This document shows, in pieces, positions 17,367 to 26,789 of a stretch of 64,000 nt of DNA. The first letter of the stretch is position 1. Every line of letters starts with the position of its first letter. The DNA lies in contig NZ_ANBA01000007.1 of the NCBI RefSeq assembly GCF_000341085.1, forward strand, positions 124,001-188,000, written 5' to 3'. Below the pieces are notes generated by a model. That model did no database searches. It saw only the letters and a program-made list of their open reading frames with translations, and was not told the DNA's origin. The position numbers and the translations under genes were made by a program. This DNA is from Nocardiopsis ganjiahuensis DSM 45031 (lineage in GTDB: Bacteria; Actinomycetota; Actinomycetes; Streptosporangiales; Streptosporangiaceae).

Positions 17367-19364
17367 ATGCGGTACCGCGAGGACTTCGACAGAGAGGTCG
17401 AGGTACAAGAGGCCTGGATTCCGATGGCCGACGGCACACGCCTGCACGCGCGCCTGTGGCTGCCGACGGACGCGCTGGAGGACCCGGTCCCCGCGCTGCT
17501 GGAGTACCTGCCCTACCGCAAGGGTGACTGGACCGCGCCGCGCGACGCGCAGCGCCACCCCTACTACGCCGGCCACGGCTACGCGTCGGTACGGGTGGAC
17601 CTGCGCGGATCCGGCAACTCCGAGGGCGTGATGCGCGACGAGTACGCCGAGCAGGAGCTCGCCGACGGCGTCGAGGTCGTCGAGTGGCTCGCCGCCCAGC
17701 CCTGGTGCACCGGGAAGGTCGGCATGTTCGGGATCTCCTGGGGCGGGTTCAACTCCCTCCAGATCGCCGCCCGGCGCCCCGAACCGCTCAAGGCGATCGT
17801 CACCGTGTGCTCGGCCGACGACCGCTACGACAACGACGTGCACTACATCGGCGGCTCGGTCCTGGGCATCGACATGATCGGCTGGTCCGGCACCATGCTG
17901 GCCTTCACCGCCCGACCGCCGGACCCGACCGCCGTCGGTGACGCCTGGCTGCCCATGTGGCGCGAACGCCTCGACGCCCTCGAACCGTTCGTCCACACGT
18001 GGCTGGACCACCAGGAACGCGACGACTACTGGCGCCACGGCAGCGTGTGCGAGGACTACTCCGCCATCGACGCCGCCGTCCTGGCCGTCGGCGGCTGGGC
18101 CGACCCCTACCGGGACACCGTGCTGCGGCTGACCGAGAACCTGCCCGGTCCGGTGCGCGGCATCCTGGGCCCCTGGGCCCACCAGTACCCCGACATCGCG
18201 CTGCCCCCGGGCCCGCACATCGGATTCCTGCAGGAGACCGTGCGCTGGTGGGACCACTGGCTCAAGGACGCCGACAACGGCGCCATGGACACACCGCGCC
18301 TGCGCTCCTGGATGCAGGAACCGGTCCCGCCCGCCACCGCCTACGACCAGCGGCCCGGCCGCTGGGTCACCGACGACGCCTGGCCCTCGCCGGACACCCG
18401 GTGGACCGAGCACACGCTCGGCGGCGGCGCCCCCGTCCAGGTGCGTAGCCCGCAGCACACCGGAATCGACGCGGGCCGGTTCTTCCCCTACGGCAACGCC
18501 ACCGACCTGCCGCCCGACCAGCGAGAGGAGGACGGCCGCTCCACCTGCTTCGACACTCCCGCGCTCACCCGGCGCACCGAGATCCTCGGCCGCGCCCGGG
18601 TCCGCCTGCGAATGGACTCCGACCGGCCGAAGGGGACGGTGATCGTGCGCGTGTGCGACGTGGCCCCCGACGGCTCCTCCACCCTCGTCACCCGGGGCGT
18701 GCTGAACCTGGCCGGCCGCCGCGGCCGCGACCGCACCGAGCCCTGGACCCCGGGGACCCCGGAAGAGGTCGAGGTCGAGCTGACCGGCACCGGCTACGCC
18801 TTCCCGGCCGGTCACCGCGTCCGCGTGGCCGTGTCCACGGCCTACTGGCCGTGGGTGTGGCCCCAGCCGGACGACCCGACCCTGACCCTGTGGCCCGCCG
18901 ACAGCGCCCTGCTCCTGCCCGAACGCCCCGAGGGCACCGACACGGGCCGGGCTCCGGTGGAGTTCGACGAGCCCGAACAGGCCGCACCGCTGCCGATCGT
19001 GCGGGGAACCGCCTCCGAGCGCCCCGAGCGCCTGGTCACCCACGACGTCGGCACGGGGGAGTGGGTGCTCGACGTCGACCCCAACTACGGGGGGACGCGC
19101 ACCTACCCGGACGGCCTCGTCTACACCGAGAGCGCCCGCGAGCGCTACCGGATCCGGGTCGACGACCCGCTGTCGGCCGTGGCAGGATCCGAGTGGGAGA
19201 TCAGCCTACGCCGTGAGGGATGGGACGTTCTGGTGCGCACATCCAGTGAGCTCAGCGCCACCGCCGAGCACTTCGTCGTGCACAGCACGCTGGAGGCGTT
19301 CAACGGGGGAGAGGTCGTCGAGGTCAAGGAGTGGCGCCGGGAGATCCCCAGGACGTCGGGATGA
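17367..19364 (+). CDS. CocE/NonD family hydrolase (X-Pro dipeptidyl-peptidase S15 type)
   Basis: A 665-residue alpha/beta hydrolase. The nucleophile elbow GISWGG puts the catalytic Ser at about residue 124, and the oxyanion/acidic regions follow the S15 pattern (LLEYLPYRKGDWT; VRVDLRGSGNSEG). The C-terminal third is the jelly-roll X-Pro-dipeptidyl-peptidase domain. Family members cleave cocaine, X-Pro peptides, glutaryl-cephalosporins or alpha-amino acid esters. With no signal peptide and following a peptide-type importer by 59 bases, it probably hydrolyses the imported compound in the cytoplasm. Confidence 0.88.
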   Translation: MRYREDFDREVEVQEAWIPMADGTRLHARLWLPTDALEDPVPALLEYLPYRKGDWTAPRDAQRHPYYAGHGYASVRVDLRGSGNSEGVMRDEYAEQELADGVEVVEWLAAQPWCTGKVGMFGISWGGFNSLQIAARRPEPLKAIVTVCSADDRYDNDVHYIGGSVLGIDMIGWSGTMLAFTARPPDPTAVGDAWLPMWRERLDALEPFVHTWLDHQERDDYWRHGSVCEDYSAIDAAVLAVGGWADPYRDTVLRLTENLPGPVRGILGPWAHQYPDIALPPGPHIGFLQETVRWWDHWLKDADNGAMDTPRLRSWMQEPVPPATAYDQRPGRWVTDDAWPSPDTRWTEHTLGGGAPVQVRSPQHTGIDAGRFFPYGNATDLPPDQREEDGRSTCFDTPALTRRTEILGRARVRLRMDSDRPKGTVIVRVCDVAPDGSSTLVTRGVLNLAGRRGRDRTEPWTPGTPEEVEVELTGTGYAFPAGHRVRVAVSTAYWPWVWPQPDDPTLTLWPADSALLLPERPEGTDTGRAPVEFDEPEQAAPLPIVRGTASERPERLVTHDVGTGEWVLDVDPNYGGTRTYPDGLVYTESARERYRIRVDDPLSAVAGSEWEISLRREGWDVLVRTSSELSATAEHFVVHSTLEAFNGGEVVEVKEWRREIPRTSG

Positions 19365-20047
19365 CGGCCGCGCCGGAGGGCGCCGCCCCCGGTGGTCCGG
19401 GGCCCAAGCGTCGGGCGGTGGCCCCGGACAAACGCACCAGGCAGCCCACCGAGGTCCGCAGGAGGCTCATCCTGGAGGCCGCGGTGCCGCTGGTCTCCGA
19501 GCACGGAGCCGGCCGGGTGGGACTGCGGGACATCGCCCGGGCGGCCGGGGTGTCCGTCGGCACGGTCACCTACCACTTCGCCGGGGTCAAGGAGATCATC
19601 AGCGAGGCGGTGTCGATCGAGATCGACGGCTACTACCGCCCGCTGGGTGAGCGGATGCTGTCCGCGCCCACGGCGGCCGAAGGCCTGGAAATCCTGGTCG
19701 AGGGTGTGTTCAACGCCGAGACCGACCGCCACTGGCGGCTGTGGTTCGACAGCTGGCTCTCCTCGGCCACGCTCGCGCCCGACTCCCACCAGCACCGCCG
19801 CTACGAGCACTGGTCGGACCGCGTGGCCGAGCTGATCACACGCGGGCGGGACTCCGGCGAGTTCCGCTGCCCGGACGTGCAGGAGACCACCACCCGCCTC
19901 AACGCCCTGGTCGACGGCCTGGCCCTGCGCCGTCTGCGCGGAGCCCCGCCCCTGTCCCTGGAACAGGCGCGTACCCACCTGCGCGGCTTCCTCGCCTCCG
20001 AGCTGGGGCCGGCCCAGGTGCGGTCGGGGCCGCCACGGGCGGACTGA
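19361..20047 (+). CDS. TetR-family transcriptional regulator
   Basis: A 228-residue regulator. After a flexible N-terminus of about 25 residues the helix-turn-helix reads GLRDIARAAGVSVGTVTYHFAG. The C-terminal domain (FDSWLSSATLAPDSHQHRRYEHWSDRVAELI) is of the BetI-like type. ATG 19361 overlaps the hydrolase stop as ATGA, so it is the last gene of the transporter operon. It probably binds the perfect palindrome at 11898-11922 and represses the operon until the substrate is present. Confidence 0.85.
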   Translation: MTAAPEGAAPGGPGPKRRAVAPDKRTRQPTEVRRRLILEAAVPLVSEHGAGRVGLRDIARAAGVSVGTVTYHFAGVKEIISEAVSIEIDGYYRPLGERMLSAPTAAEGLEILVEGVFNAETDRHWRLWFDSWLSSATLAPDSHQHRRYEHWSDRVAELITRGRDSGEFRCPDVQETTTRLNALVDGLALRRLRGAPPLSLEQARTHLRGFLASELGPAQVRSGPPRAD

Positions 20048-20052
20048 CACCG

Positions 20053-20088
20053 GCCCGCCCCCGGGAGGTCCGTCTCCCGGGGGCGGGC
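20053..20088. terminator. Strong hairpin between convergent genes
   Basis: A perfect 15-bp GC-rich stem (20053-20067 with 20074-20088) and a six-base loop sit between the TetR stop and the convergent UvrA-like gene, suitable as a terminator in both directions although no T-run follows. Confidence 0.75.
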
Positions 20089-20197
20089 GGCCGGTGCCCG
20101 TTCGCCGGAGGGGAGGGGTTGACAGATCCTTGACGCGGACGGGTGCCCGCCCGGTGGACCGGCACCGCGGCCGAGACCCCCGCACCTCCGGCTCCGG

Positions 20198-22606
20198 TCA
20201 GCCGCTGACGTAGTCCGCCAGGTGCCGGCCCGTGAGGGTGGAGCGGTCGGCGACGAGGTCGGCGGGGGTGCCCTCGAACACGACCCGGCCGCCCTCCTGA
20301 CCCGCCCCCGGACCGAGGTCGATGATCCAGTCCGCGTGCGCCATGACCGACTGGTGGTGCTCGATCACGATCACCGACTTCCCCGACTCCACCAGCCGGT
20401 CCAACAGGCCGAGCAGGTGCTCGACGTCGGCCAGGTGCAGACCGGTGGTCGGCTCGTCCAGGACGTAGACGCCGCCCTGGTCCGCCATGTGCGTGGCCAG
20501 CTTGATCCGCTGGCGCTCACCGCCGGACAGCGTGGTCAGCGGCTGTCCGAGGCTGAGGTAGCCCAGACCGACGTCGGCCAGCCGGGCCAGGATCTTGTGG
20601 GCGGCGGGGGTGCGCGCCTCGCCCCCGCCGAAGAACTCGGCCGCCTCCGACACCGACATCGCGAGCACCTCGCTGATGTCGCGCCCGCCCAGGCGGTACT
20701 CCAGCACCGAGGTGTCGAACCGCTTGCCCTCGCACTCCTCGCAGGTGGTCGCGATGCCGGCCATGAACCCGAGGTCGGTGTAGACCACCCCGATGCCCTT
20801 GCAGACCGGGCAGGCCCCCTCGGAGTTGGCGCTGAACAGCGCGGGCTTGACCCCGTTGGCCTTCGCGAACGCCTTGCGGACCGGCTCGAGCAGTCCGGTG
20901 TAGGTGGCCGGGTTGCTGCGCCGCGAACCGCGGATCGGGCTCTGGTCGATGGACACCACACCCGCGTCGGCGGTCCCGGCCCCCTTGATCAGCGACTCCT
21001 GCACGAGGGAGCTCTTGCCGGAACCGGCCACACCGGTGACGACGGTGAGCACCCCCAGCGGGATGTCGACGTCGACGTCGCGCAGGTTGTGCGTGTCCGC
21101 GCCGCGCACCTTCAGGGCGCCGGAGGGCGTGCGCACCTTCTCCTTGAGGGCTGCCCGGTCGTCGAGGTGGCGGCCAGTGGCGGTGCCGCTGCTGCGCAGC
21201 CCCTCCACCGTGCCCTCGAAGCAGACGGTGCCGCCTTCGGCGCCCGAGCCGGGGCCCAGGTCGACGACGTGGTCGGCGATCGCGATCGTGTCGGGCTCGT
21301 GCTCCACGACCAGCACCGTGTTGCCCTTGTCCCGCAGCCGGAGCAGCAGGTTGTTCATCCGCTCGACGTCGTGCGGGTGCAGGCCGGCGGTGGGTTCGTC
21401 GAAGACGTAGGTGGTGTCGGTGAGCGAGGAGCCCAGGTGGCGGATCATCTTGGTCCGCTGTGCCTCACCGCCCGAGAGCGTGCCCGCCGCGCGGTCGAGC
21501 GAGAGGTAGCCCAGGCCGATCTCCACGAACGAGTCCAGGGTCTGCCGGAGCGCCGTCAGCAGGGGAGCGGCCGAGGGCTCGTCCAGGTCGCGGACCCACG
21601 CGGCCAGGTCGGTGATCTGCATCGCGCAGGCGTCGGCGATGCTGATCCCCTCGATCTTCGAGGACCGGGCGGCCTCGCTGAGCCGGGTCCCCTCGCACAC
21701 GGGGCAGTCGGTGAAGGTGACCGCCCGTTCCACGAACTCCCGGATGTGCGGCTGCATCGCCTCCTTGTCCTTGGACAGGAACGACTTGCGGAGCTTGGGG
21801 ATCAGCCCCTCGTAGGTGAGGTTCGACCGGTCGACCTTCACCTTGACCGGCTCGTGGTACAGGAAGTCGCGCATCTCCTGTTCGCTGTAGTCGCGGATCG
21901 GTTTGTCCGGGTCGAAGAACCCCGACGCCTTGTAGGTCCGCACCGTCCAGTAGTCGTCGGACTTCCACCCGGGGATGGTGAACGCACCCTCCGAGAGCGA
22001 CTTGGAGTCGTCGTAGAGCTCGGTGAGGTCGAAGTCGGTGACCTTGCCCCGGCCCTCGCAGTTCGTGCACATGCCGCCGGTGCGGCTGAAGGTCTGCTTC
22101 ACGGTCCTGCGGTCACCGCGTTCGACCGTGATCGCGCCGCTGGCCCGCACCGAGGCGACGTTGAAGGAGAACGCGTGCGGGGAACCGACGTAGGGCCGCC
22201 CCAGGCGGCTGAACAGGATCCGCAGCATCGCGTTGGCGTCGGTGGCGGTGCCGACCGTCGAACGCGGGTCGGCGCCCAGCCGCTCCTGGTCGATGATGAT
22301 CGCGGTCGTCAGACCGTCGAGGACGTCCACGTCGGGCCGGGGCATGGTCGGCATGAAGCCCTGCGCGAAGGTGCTGTAGGTCTCGTTGATCATCCGCTGG
22401 GACTCGGCGGCGACGGTGCTGAACACCAGGGAGCTCTTGCCCGACCCCGAGACGCCGGTGAACACCGTCAGCCGGCGTTTCGGGATCTCGACGCTGACGT
22501 CCCTGAGATTGTTCTCGCGCGCTCCGTGCACCCGGATCAGGTCGTGGCTGTCGGCCACGTGCCGCTCGGGCGTGCTGGTGTTCTCGCTCATCTTGTCCTC
22601 GGGCAT
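20198..22606 (-). CDS. UvrA-like ABC ATPase lacking the UvrB-binding domain
   Basis: An 802-residue UvrA relative, about 150 shorter than housekeeping UvrA. Both nucleotide sites are present (GVSGSGKSSLVFST; GVAGSGKSSLVQES), as are both signatures (LSGGEAQRTKMIRHL; LSGGERQRIKLATHM) and zinc modules (CTNCEGRGK, CPVCEG, CPVCKGIG, CEECEGKRF). The roughly 115 residues between the RSTVGT motif and the first zinc module, which bind UvrB in canonical UvrA, are missing. This is the architecture of DrrC-like drug-resistance proteins that clear intercalators from DNA. It lies 58 bases after a VOC gene and an AraC gene, probably one operon. ATG 22606 or 22591 may start it. Confidence 0.85.
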   Translation of the reverse strand: MPEDKMSENTSTPERHVADSHDLIRVHGARENNLRDVSVEIPKRRLTVFTGVSGSGKSSLVFSTVAAESQRMINETYSTFAQGFMPTMPRPDVDVLDGLTTAIIIDQERLGADPRSTVGTATDANAMLRILFSRLGRPYVGSPHAFSFNVASVRASGAITVERGDRRTVKQTFSRTGGMCTNCEGRGKVTDFDLTELYDDSKSLSEGAFTIPGWKSDDYWTVRTYKASGFFDPDKPIRDYSEQEMRDFLYHEPVKVKVDRSNLTYEGLIPKLRKSFLSKDKEAMQPHIREFVERAVTFTDCPVCEGTRLSEAARSSKIEGISIADACAMQITDLAAWVRDLDEPSAAPLLTALRQTLDSFVEIGLGYLSLDRAAGTLSGGEAQRTKMIRHLGSSLTDTTYVFDEPTAGLHPHDVERMNNLLLRLRDKGNTVLVVEHEPDTIAIADHVVDLGPGSGAEGGTVCFEGTVEGLRSSGTATGRHLDDRAALKEKVRTPSGALKVRGADTHNLRDVDVDIPLGVLTVVTGVAGSGKSSLVQESLIKGAGTADAGVVSIDQSPIRGSRRSNPATYTGLLEPVRKAFAKANGVKPALFSANSEGACPVCKGIGVVYTDLGFMAGIATTCEECEGKRFDTSVLEYRLGGRDISEVLAMSVSEAAEFFGGGEARTPAAHKILARLADVGLGYLSLGQPLTTLSGGERQRIKLATHMADQGGVYVLDEPTTGLHLADVEHLLGLLDRLVESGKSVIVIEHHQSVMAHADWIIDLGPGAGQEGGRVVFEGTPADLVADRSTLTGRHLADYVSG

Positions 22607-22664
22607 GGGGCAGCTGTCGCCGTGGCGGATCGGACGGTTCGGGCGCGGGTGCGCGCGGCCGCGG

Positions 22665-23075
22665 TCACTTCAGCCCCTTGATCCGGAGGAGGTTGCCGGC
22701 CGGGTCGCGGAAGGCGCAGTCGCGGACGCCGTAGGGCTGGTCGGTCGGCTCCTGCACCACCTCGGCGCCGCCGGCCTCCAGCCGCTCGAAGGCGGCGTCC
22801 ACGTCGGGGGTGGCCAGGTTCAGGAAGGCGTAGGTGCCCTTGGCCATCATCTCGACGATGGTCCGGCGCTCCTCGTCGGTGACGCCGGGGTCGGCCACCG
22901 GCGGCTCCAGGACGACGGAGGTGTCGGGCTGGCCGACGGGGCCGACCGTGATCCAGCGCATCCCGTTGTAGCCGACGTCGTCGCGGACCTCGAAGCCGAG
23001 GACGTCCCGGTAGAAGGCCAGGGAAGCGTCCGGGTCGGTGTGCGGCAGGAAACTGGCGTTGATCGTGATGTCCAT
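22665..23075 (-). CDS. VOC family protein
   Basis: A 136-residue vicinal-oxygen-chelate protein with the SLAFYRDVLGFEVRDDVG motif and a C-terminal FRDPAGNLLRIKGL strand. It starts ten bases after the AraC-type regulator ends, so the two are co-transcribed, an arrangement often seen in actinomycetes. Its position ahead of a UvrA-like resistance protein makes drug binding or aldehyde detoxification plausible, but the substrate is not readable. Confidence 0.82.
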   Translation of the reverse strand: MDITINASFLPHTDPDASLAFYRDVLGFEVRDDVGYNGMRWITVGPVGQPDTSVVLEPPVADPGVTDEERRTIVEMMAKGTYAFLNLATPDVDAAFERLEAGGAEVVQEPTDQPYGVRDCAFRDPAGNLLRIKGLK

Positions 23076-23085
23076 GCCGGTGATG

Positions 23086-23544
<459 letters not shown>

Positions 23545-23719
23545 TGTGCCACTGCGGAGCGCTGGACCCCGGACTTCCGCCGTTCCGGGCGGCGCGCCGG
23601 GGCTGACCTCGGGAAACGCTCTCCGGGGCGGGTCGGGAAACGCTATCTTGCCACTGGTAACCGAAGAGTCACCGCTGGTCACACCCCCCGACCGCGGTCT
23701 GATCCGAAGGAGAGCCCCG

Positions 23720-24742
23720 ATGCGAGCGGCCCTGATGTACGGCGCCGGCGAGGTGCGGGTGGAGAACGTGCCCGATCCGGTGCTGGTGGAGCCCACCGAC
23801 GCCCTCGTGCGAGTGGTGGGCACCTGCGTGTGCGGCAGTGATCTGCACGCCTACCGGGCCATGGCCGCCTCCGCCGAGGGAGTCCGGACCGGGCACGAGC
23901 TCGTGGGTGTGGTGCAGGAGGTCGGCCGGGAGGTGTCCTGGGTCAAACCCGGCGACCTCGTGGTGTCCGCGTTCGCCTACGCCGACAACACCTGCGTCCT
24001 CTGCCGGGAGGGCCTGCACACCTCCTGCCCGAACGGAGGTCTGCTCAGCGGGGCCCAGGCGGAGGTGGTCCGGGTGCCCCGGGCCCAGGGAACGCTGGTC
24101 AGGCTTCCCGTACGGGAGGACTCCGCCCTGCTGCCCTCGCTGCTGACCCTGGCCGACGTCTACGGGACCGGCCACCACGCGGCCCTGACCGCCGGTGTCG
24201 GTCCCCGCACCACGGTCACCGTCGTCGGGGACGGCGCCGTGGGGTTGCTGTCCGTGCTCGCCGCGCGGCGGATGGGGGCCGAGGAGATCATCCTGATGGG
24301 CCGTCACAAGGACCGCACCGACCTGGGACGGGAGTTCGGGGCCGTCGAGGTGGTCGCCGAACGCGGTGAGGAGGGTGTGGAGCGTGTCCGTGAACTGACC
24401 CGCGGCGAGGGCGCCCACACGGTGATCGAAGCCGTCGGCCACCTCGACGCCTACGAGACCGCCCTGGGCGTGGTCCGCCCCGGCGGGACCGTCAGCCGGG
24501 TCGGTGTGCCCCAGTACGACCAGGGGCCGATCGGCTTCGCCCCGATGTTCGGCGGCAACGTCACCCTGACCGGTGGGCCGGCCCCGGTGCGCGCCTACAT
24601 CGAGGAGCTGATGCCCGACATCCTGGAGGGGAGGGTCGAACCGGGGCTGGTCTTCGACCACCACACCGACCTCGACGGTGTTCCCGAGGGGTACCGGCTG
24701 ATGGACCGGCGCGAGGTCCTCAAGGCCCTGGTCCGCCCCTGA
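23720..24742 (+). CDS. Zinc-dependent alcohol dehydrogenase-family protein
   Basis: A 340-residue medium-chain dehydrogenase. Catalytic-zinc ligands are visible as Cys38 (CVCGSDLH, with His43) and His59-Glu60 (TGHELVG). The structural-zinc lobe has only three cysteines (TCVLCREGLHTSC). The Rossmann motif is VVGDGAVGLLSV. A GAAGGAGAG ribosome site precedes ATG 23720. It is divergent from the AraC operon with 175 bases between, and ends at a strong terminator. Oxidises an alcohol with NAD(P)+; the substrate is unknown. Confidence 0.88.
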   Translation: MRAALMYGAGEVRVENVPDPVLVEPTDALVRVVGTCVCGSDLHAYRAMAASAEGVRTGHELVGVVQEVGREVSWVKPGDLVVSAFAYADNTCVLCREGLHTSCPNGGLLSGAQAEVVRVPRAQGTLVRLPVREDSALLPSLLTLADVYGTGHHAALTAGVGPRTTVTVVGDGAVGLLSVLAARRMGAEEIILMGRHKDRTDLGREFGAVEVVAERGEEGVERVRELTRGEGAHTVIEAVGHLDAYETALGVVRPGGTVSRVGVPQYDQGPIGFAPMFGGNVTLTGGPAPVRAYIEELMPDILEGRVEPGLVFDHHTDLDGVPEGYRLMDRREVLKALVRP

Positions 24743-24763
24743 GGGAGCGCCCGCACGGAGCCG

Positions 24764-24795
24764 CCGCGGCTGTCGCGCACTCGCGACAGCCGCGG
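24764..24795. terminator. Bidirectional hairpin between convergent genes
   Basis: A perfect 14-bp stem (CCGCGGCTGTCGCG with its complement) and a four-base loop lie 21 bases after the dehydrogenase stop and before the aldolase end. Confidence 0.75.
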
Positions 24796-24833
24796 TCAGG
24801 CCGTGATCAGGCAGATGGCCCGCCTTGGCGGGG

Positions 24834-25484
24834 TCACACGTCCCAGACGGTTCCGTAGCGGTCGGTCAGCTCGCGCACGTCCTCCGGGGAGAGCACCGAG
24901 AACCCGCTTCCCCTGAGCGAGACGACGATGCGCGCGGCCTCCTCCATCTCGACCGCCCCGTCCAGGGCCGCGGCTGGGTCCGCGGCCGCCATGAGGGAGC
25001 CGTGGTTGGCGAGCAGGACGGCGTCGGACCGTCCCGGCAGCCCGGCGAGGTTCTCCGCCAACCGCGCGCTGCCGGGAGCCGCGTAGGGAACCAGCGGCGC
25101 CTGGCCCACACGCATGACGAGGTAGGGCGTGATGGGCGGCAGCGCGGACGCCGCCGACCACGCGGGCATGCAGGAGGCCGCCGTGGCGTACGGCGAGTGG
25201 AGGTGGACGACGGCGCGGGAGCCCTCGGACCTGCGGTACATCTCCAGGTGGAGCGGGAACTCCTTGGACGGCGGCGGACCGGCGGTGTGCGCCCCCGAGT
25301 CGTCCAGCACGGCCAGGCGGTCGGGTTCCAGGTCCCGCAGGGAGACCCCCGTGGGGCTCATCAGGGTGAGGTCGCCGACGCGCACCGAGACGTTGCCCGA
25401 GGCCCCGGGGCTCAGCCCCAGGTCCACGGCGCGGTGGCCCGCCGCGCACAGCTCCTCCGCGGCCCGGCGTGTCTCCCGGTTCAC
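24834..25484 (-). CDS. Class II aldolase/adducin-family protein (OtnC/LtnC-like)
   Basis: A 216-residue zinc-dependent class II aldolase homologue. Metal ligands are expected at the HLHSPYA pair and the later NHG; the phosphate-binding region reads ASGNVSVR and MSPTGVS. In sugar-acid pathways this family decarboxylates or cleaves the 4-phosphate made by a DUF1537 kinase. GTG 25484 overlaps the kinase stop as GTGA, confirming the partnership. It is the last gene of the cluster that begins at 29.57 kb. Confidence 0.85.
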   Translation of the reverse strand: MNRETRRAAEELCAAGHRAVDLGLSPGASGNVSVRVGDLTLMSPTGVSLRDLEPDRLAVLDDSGAHTAGPPPSKEFPLHLEMYRRSEGSRAVVHLHSPYATAASCMPAWSAASALPPITPYLVMRVGQAPLVPYAAPGSARLAENLAGLPGRSDAVLLANHGSLMAAADPAAALDGAVEMEEAARIVVSLRGSGFSVLSPEDVRELTDRYGTVWDV

Positions 25485-26728
25485 GCGCCCTCCCAGGCCC
25501 GGACGAAGAGGTCCTCGGCACCGAAGTTCCCGGACTTCAGCATGAGGTGGATGTCCTCGCCGTCGCGGTGGCCGCGCGTCCACGCGACGCCCGGGTCGAC
25601 CTCGGGGCCCAGCGCCAGGGATCCGACACCGAGGCGCCGCATCACGGCACCGCTGGTCTCACCGCCGGCGACCAGGAGCGAACGCACCCCGGCGGCGACC
25701 AGGCGCTCGGCGATCTCGGCCAGCGCCTCCTCGATGACCGGTGCGTCCGCGGCGTCGGTGACGTCCTCGGGCGCGGCGGTCGCGTACACGACGAACGGGG
25801 CCGCCCCGCCGGCCAGGGCCTGCTCGACGGAGGCGGAGACCACGGCCTCGAAGTCCTCACGCAGGTCAGCGGCGCGGATCTGCCTTCCCCCGCCCGCGGC
25901 GAGCGCGTGCCGCACCTGGCCCTGGGTCGCCTGTGAGGCACTGCCCGCCAGCACCACGCGCGGACCGCCGGGCAGGGTGATCGCCTCCTGCCCGGTGTCC
26001 CGGGGGCCGTCGAGCCCCTGGGCGAGGGCGCTGCCGCCGGTCAGCAGGCGCAGGCCGTCCGCCGCCGCGGCCAGCGTGGCGAGGTCGGCGTCGCACAGGG
26101 CGTCGACGACCACGAACCGGGCCCCGGCGGCGCGGGCCTCCTCGATGGCGGTGCGCACGGCGTCGGCGCCCCGGGACACCACCGGCCAGGGCACCAGGGC
26201 CACGTCGTCAGCGCCCCGGCTGACCTGCGGCGCGAGGAGGCGGAGCAGGTTCGAGTCGGTCATGGGCGTGAGCGGGTGGTGGCGCATGGGTGACTCGTCG
26301 AGCGGGTCGTCTCCCACGAACAGGTGGCCGCGGTACACGGTGCGCCGGTTCGCGGGGAAGGCCGGGGCGATGACCGTGACGTCCTCGCCCAGGGCTTCCA
26401 GGACCGCTTCGGCCACCGGACCGATGTTCCCGGTCGGCGTCGAGTCGAAGGTGGAGCAGTACTTGACGTAGAACCGCTCGCAGCCCGCCTGCCGCAGCCA
26501 CGTCAGGGCGTCCAGCGACACCGCGACCGCCTCGTCGACGGGCATCGTGCGCGACTTCAGGGCCACGACGACGGCGTCCGCCCCGTCGGCGACGGCGTCG
26601 GCCGTGCGCTGTTCACCGTGCGCGTCCGTTCCCAGGACGACGGTGGTGCGGTAGCCGGCGGACGTGAGGGTGATGGCGAGGTCGGTCGCCCCGGTGAGGT
26701 CGTCGGCGATCGCGCCGAGAGCCACCAT
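25481..26728 (-). CDS. Four-carbon acid sugar kinase family protein (DUF1537; OtnK/DtnK-like)
   Basis: A 415-residue kinase of the DUF1537 family. The N-terminal substrate domain starts with AIADDLTGATD and the C-terminal nucleotide domain contains LLVAGGETSGAVMRRLG and MLKSGNFG, both hallmarks of the family. Members phosphorylate erythronate, threonate, 3-oxo-tetronates or 3-oxo-isoapionate. It sits between a GntP permease and a class II aldolase, so the pathway is uptake, oxidation, phosphorylation and cleavage. The exact substrate is not readable. Confidence 0.88.
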   Translation of the reverse strand: MVALGAIADDLTGATDLAITLTSAGYRTTVVLGTDAHGEQRTADAVADGADAVVVALKSRTMPVDEAVAVSLDALTWLRQAGCERFYVKYCSTFDSTPTGNIGPVAEAVLEALGEDVTVIAPAFPANRRTVYRGHLFVGDDPLDESPMRHHPLTPMTDSNLLRLLAPQVSRGADDVALVPWPVVSRGADAVRTAIEEARAAGARFVVVDALCDADLATLAAAADGLRLLTGGSALAQGLDGPRDTGQEAITLPGGPRVVLAGSASQATQGQVRHALAAGGGRQIRAADLREDFEAVVSASVEQALAGGAAPFVVYATAAPEDVTDAADAPVIEEALAEIAERLVAAGVRSLLVAGGETSGAVMRRLGVGSLALGPEVDPGVAWTRGHRDGEDIHLMLKSGNFGAEDLFVRAWEGA

Positions 26729-26789
26729 GGTTTCTCCTGTGGGTCGAATGTGTGGGTCGCGAGCGCGGAAGGGGCCAGAAGAACAGGCC

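Noticed and set aside
20222..22681. An 819-codon plus-strand frame opposite the UvrA-like gene
   Set aside because: It is the exact antisense of a well-conserved protein and contains no motif; low-complexity Val/Gly/Arg composition.
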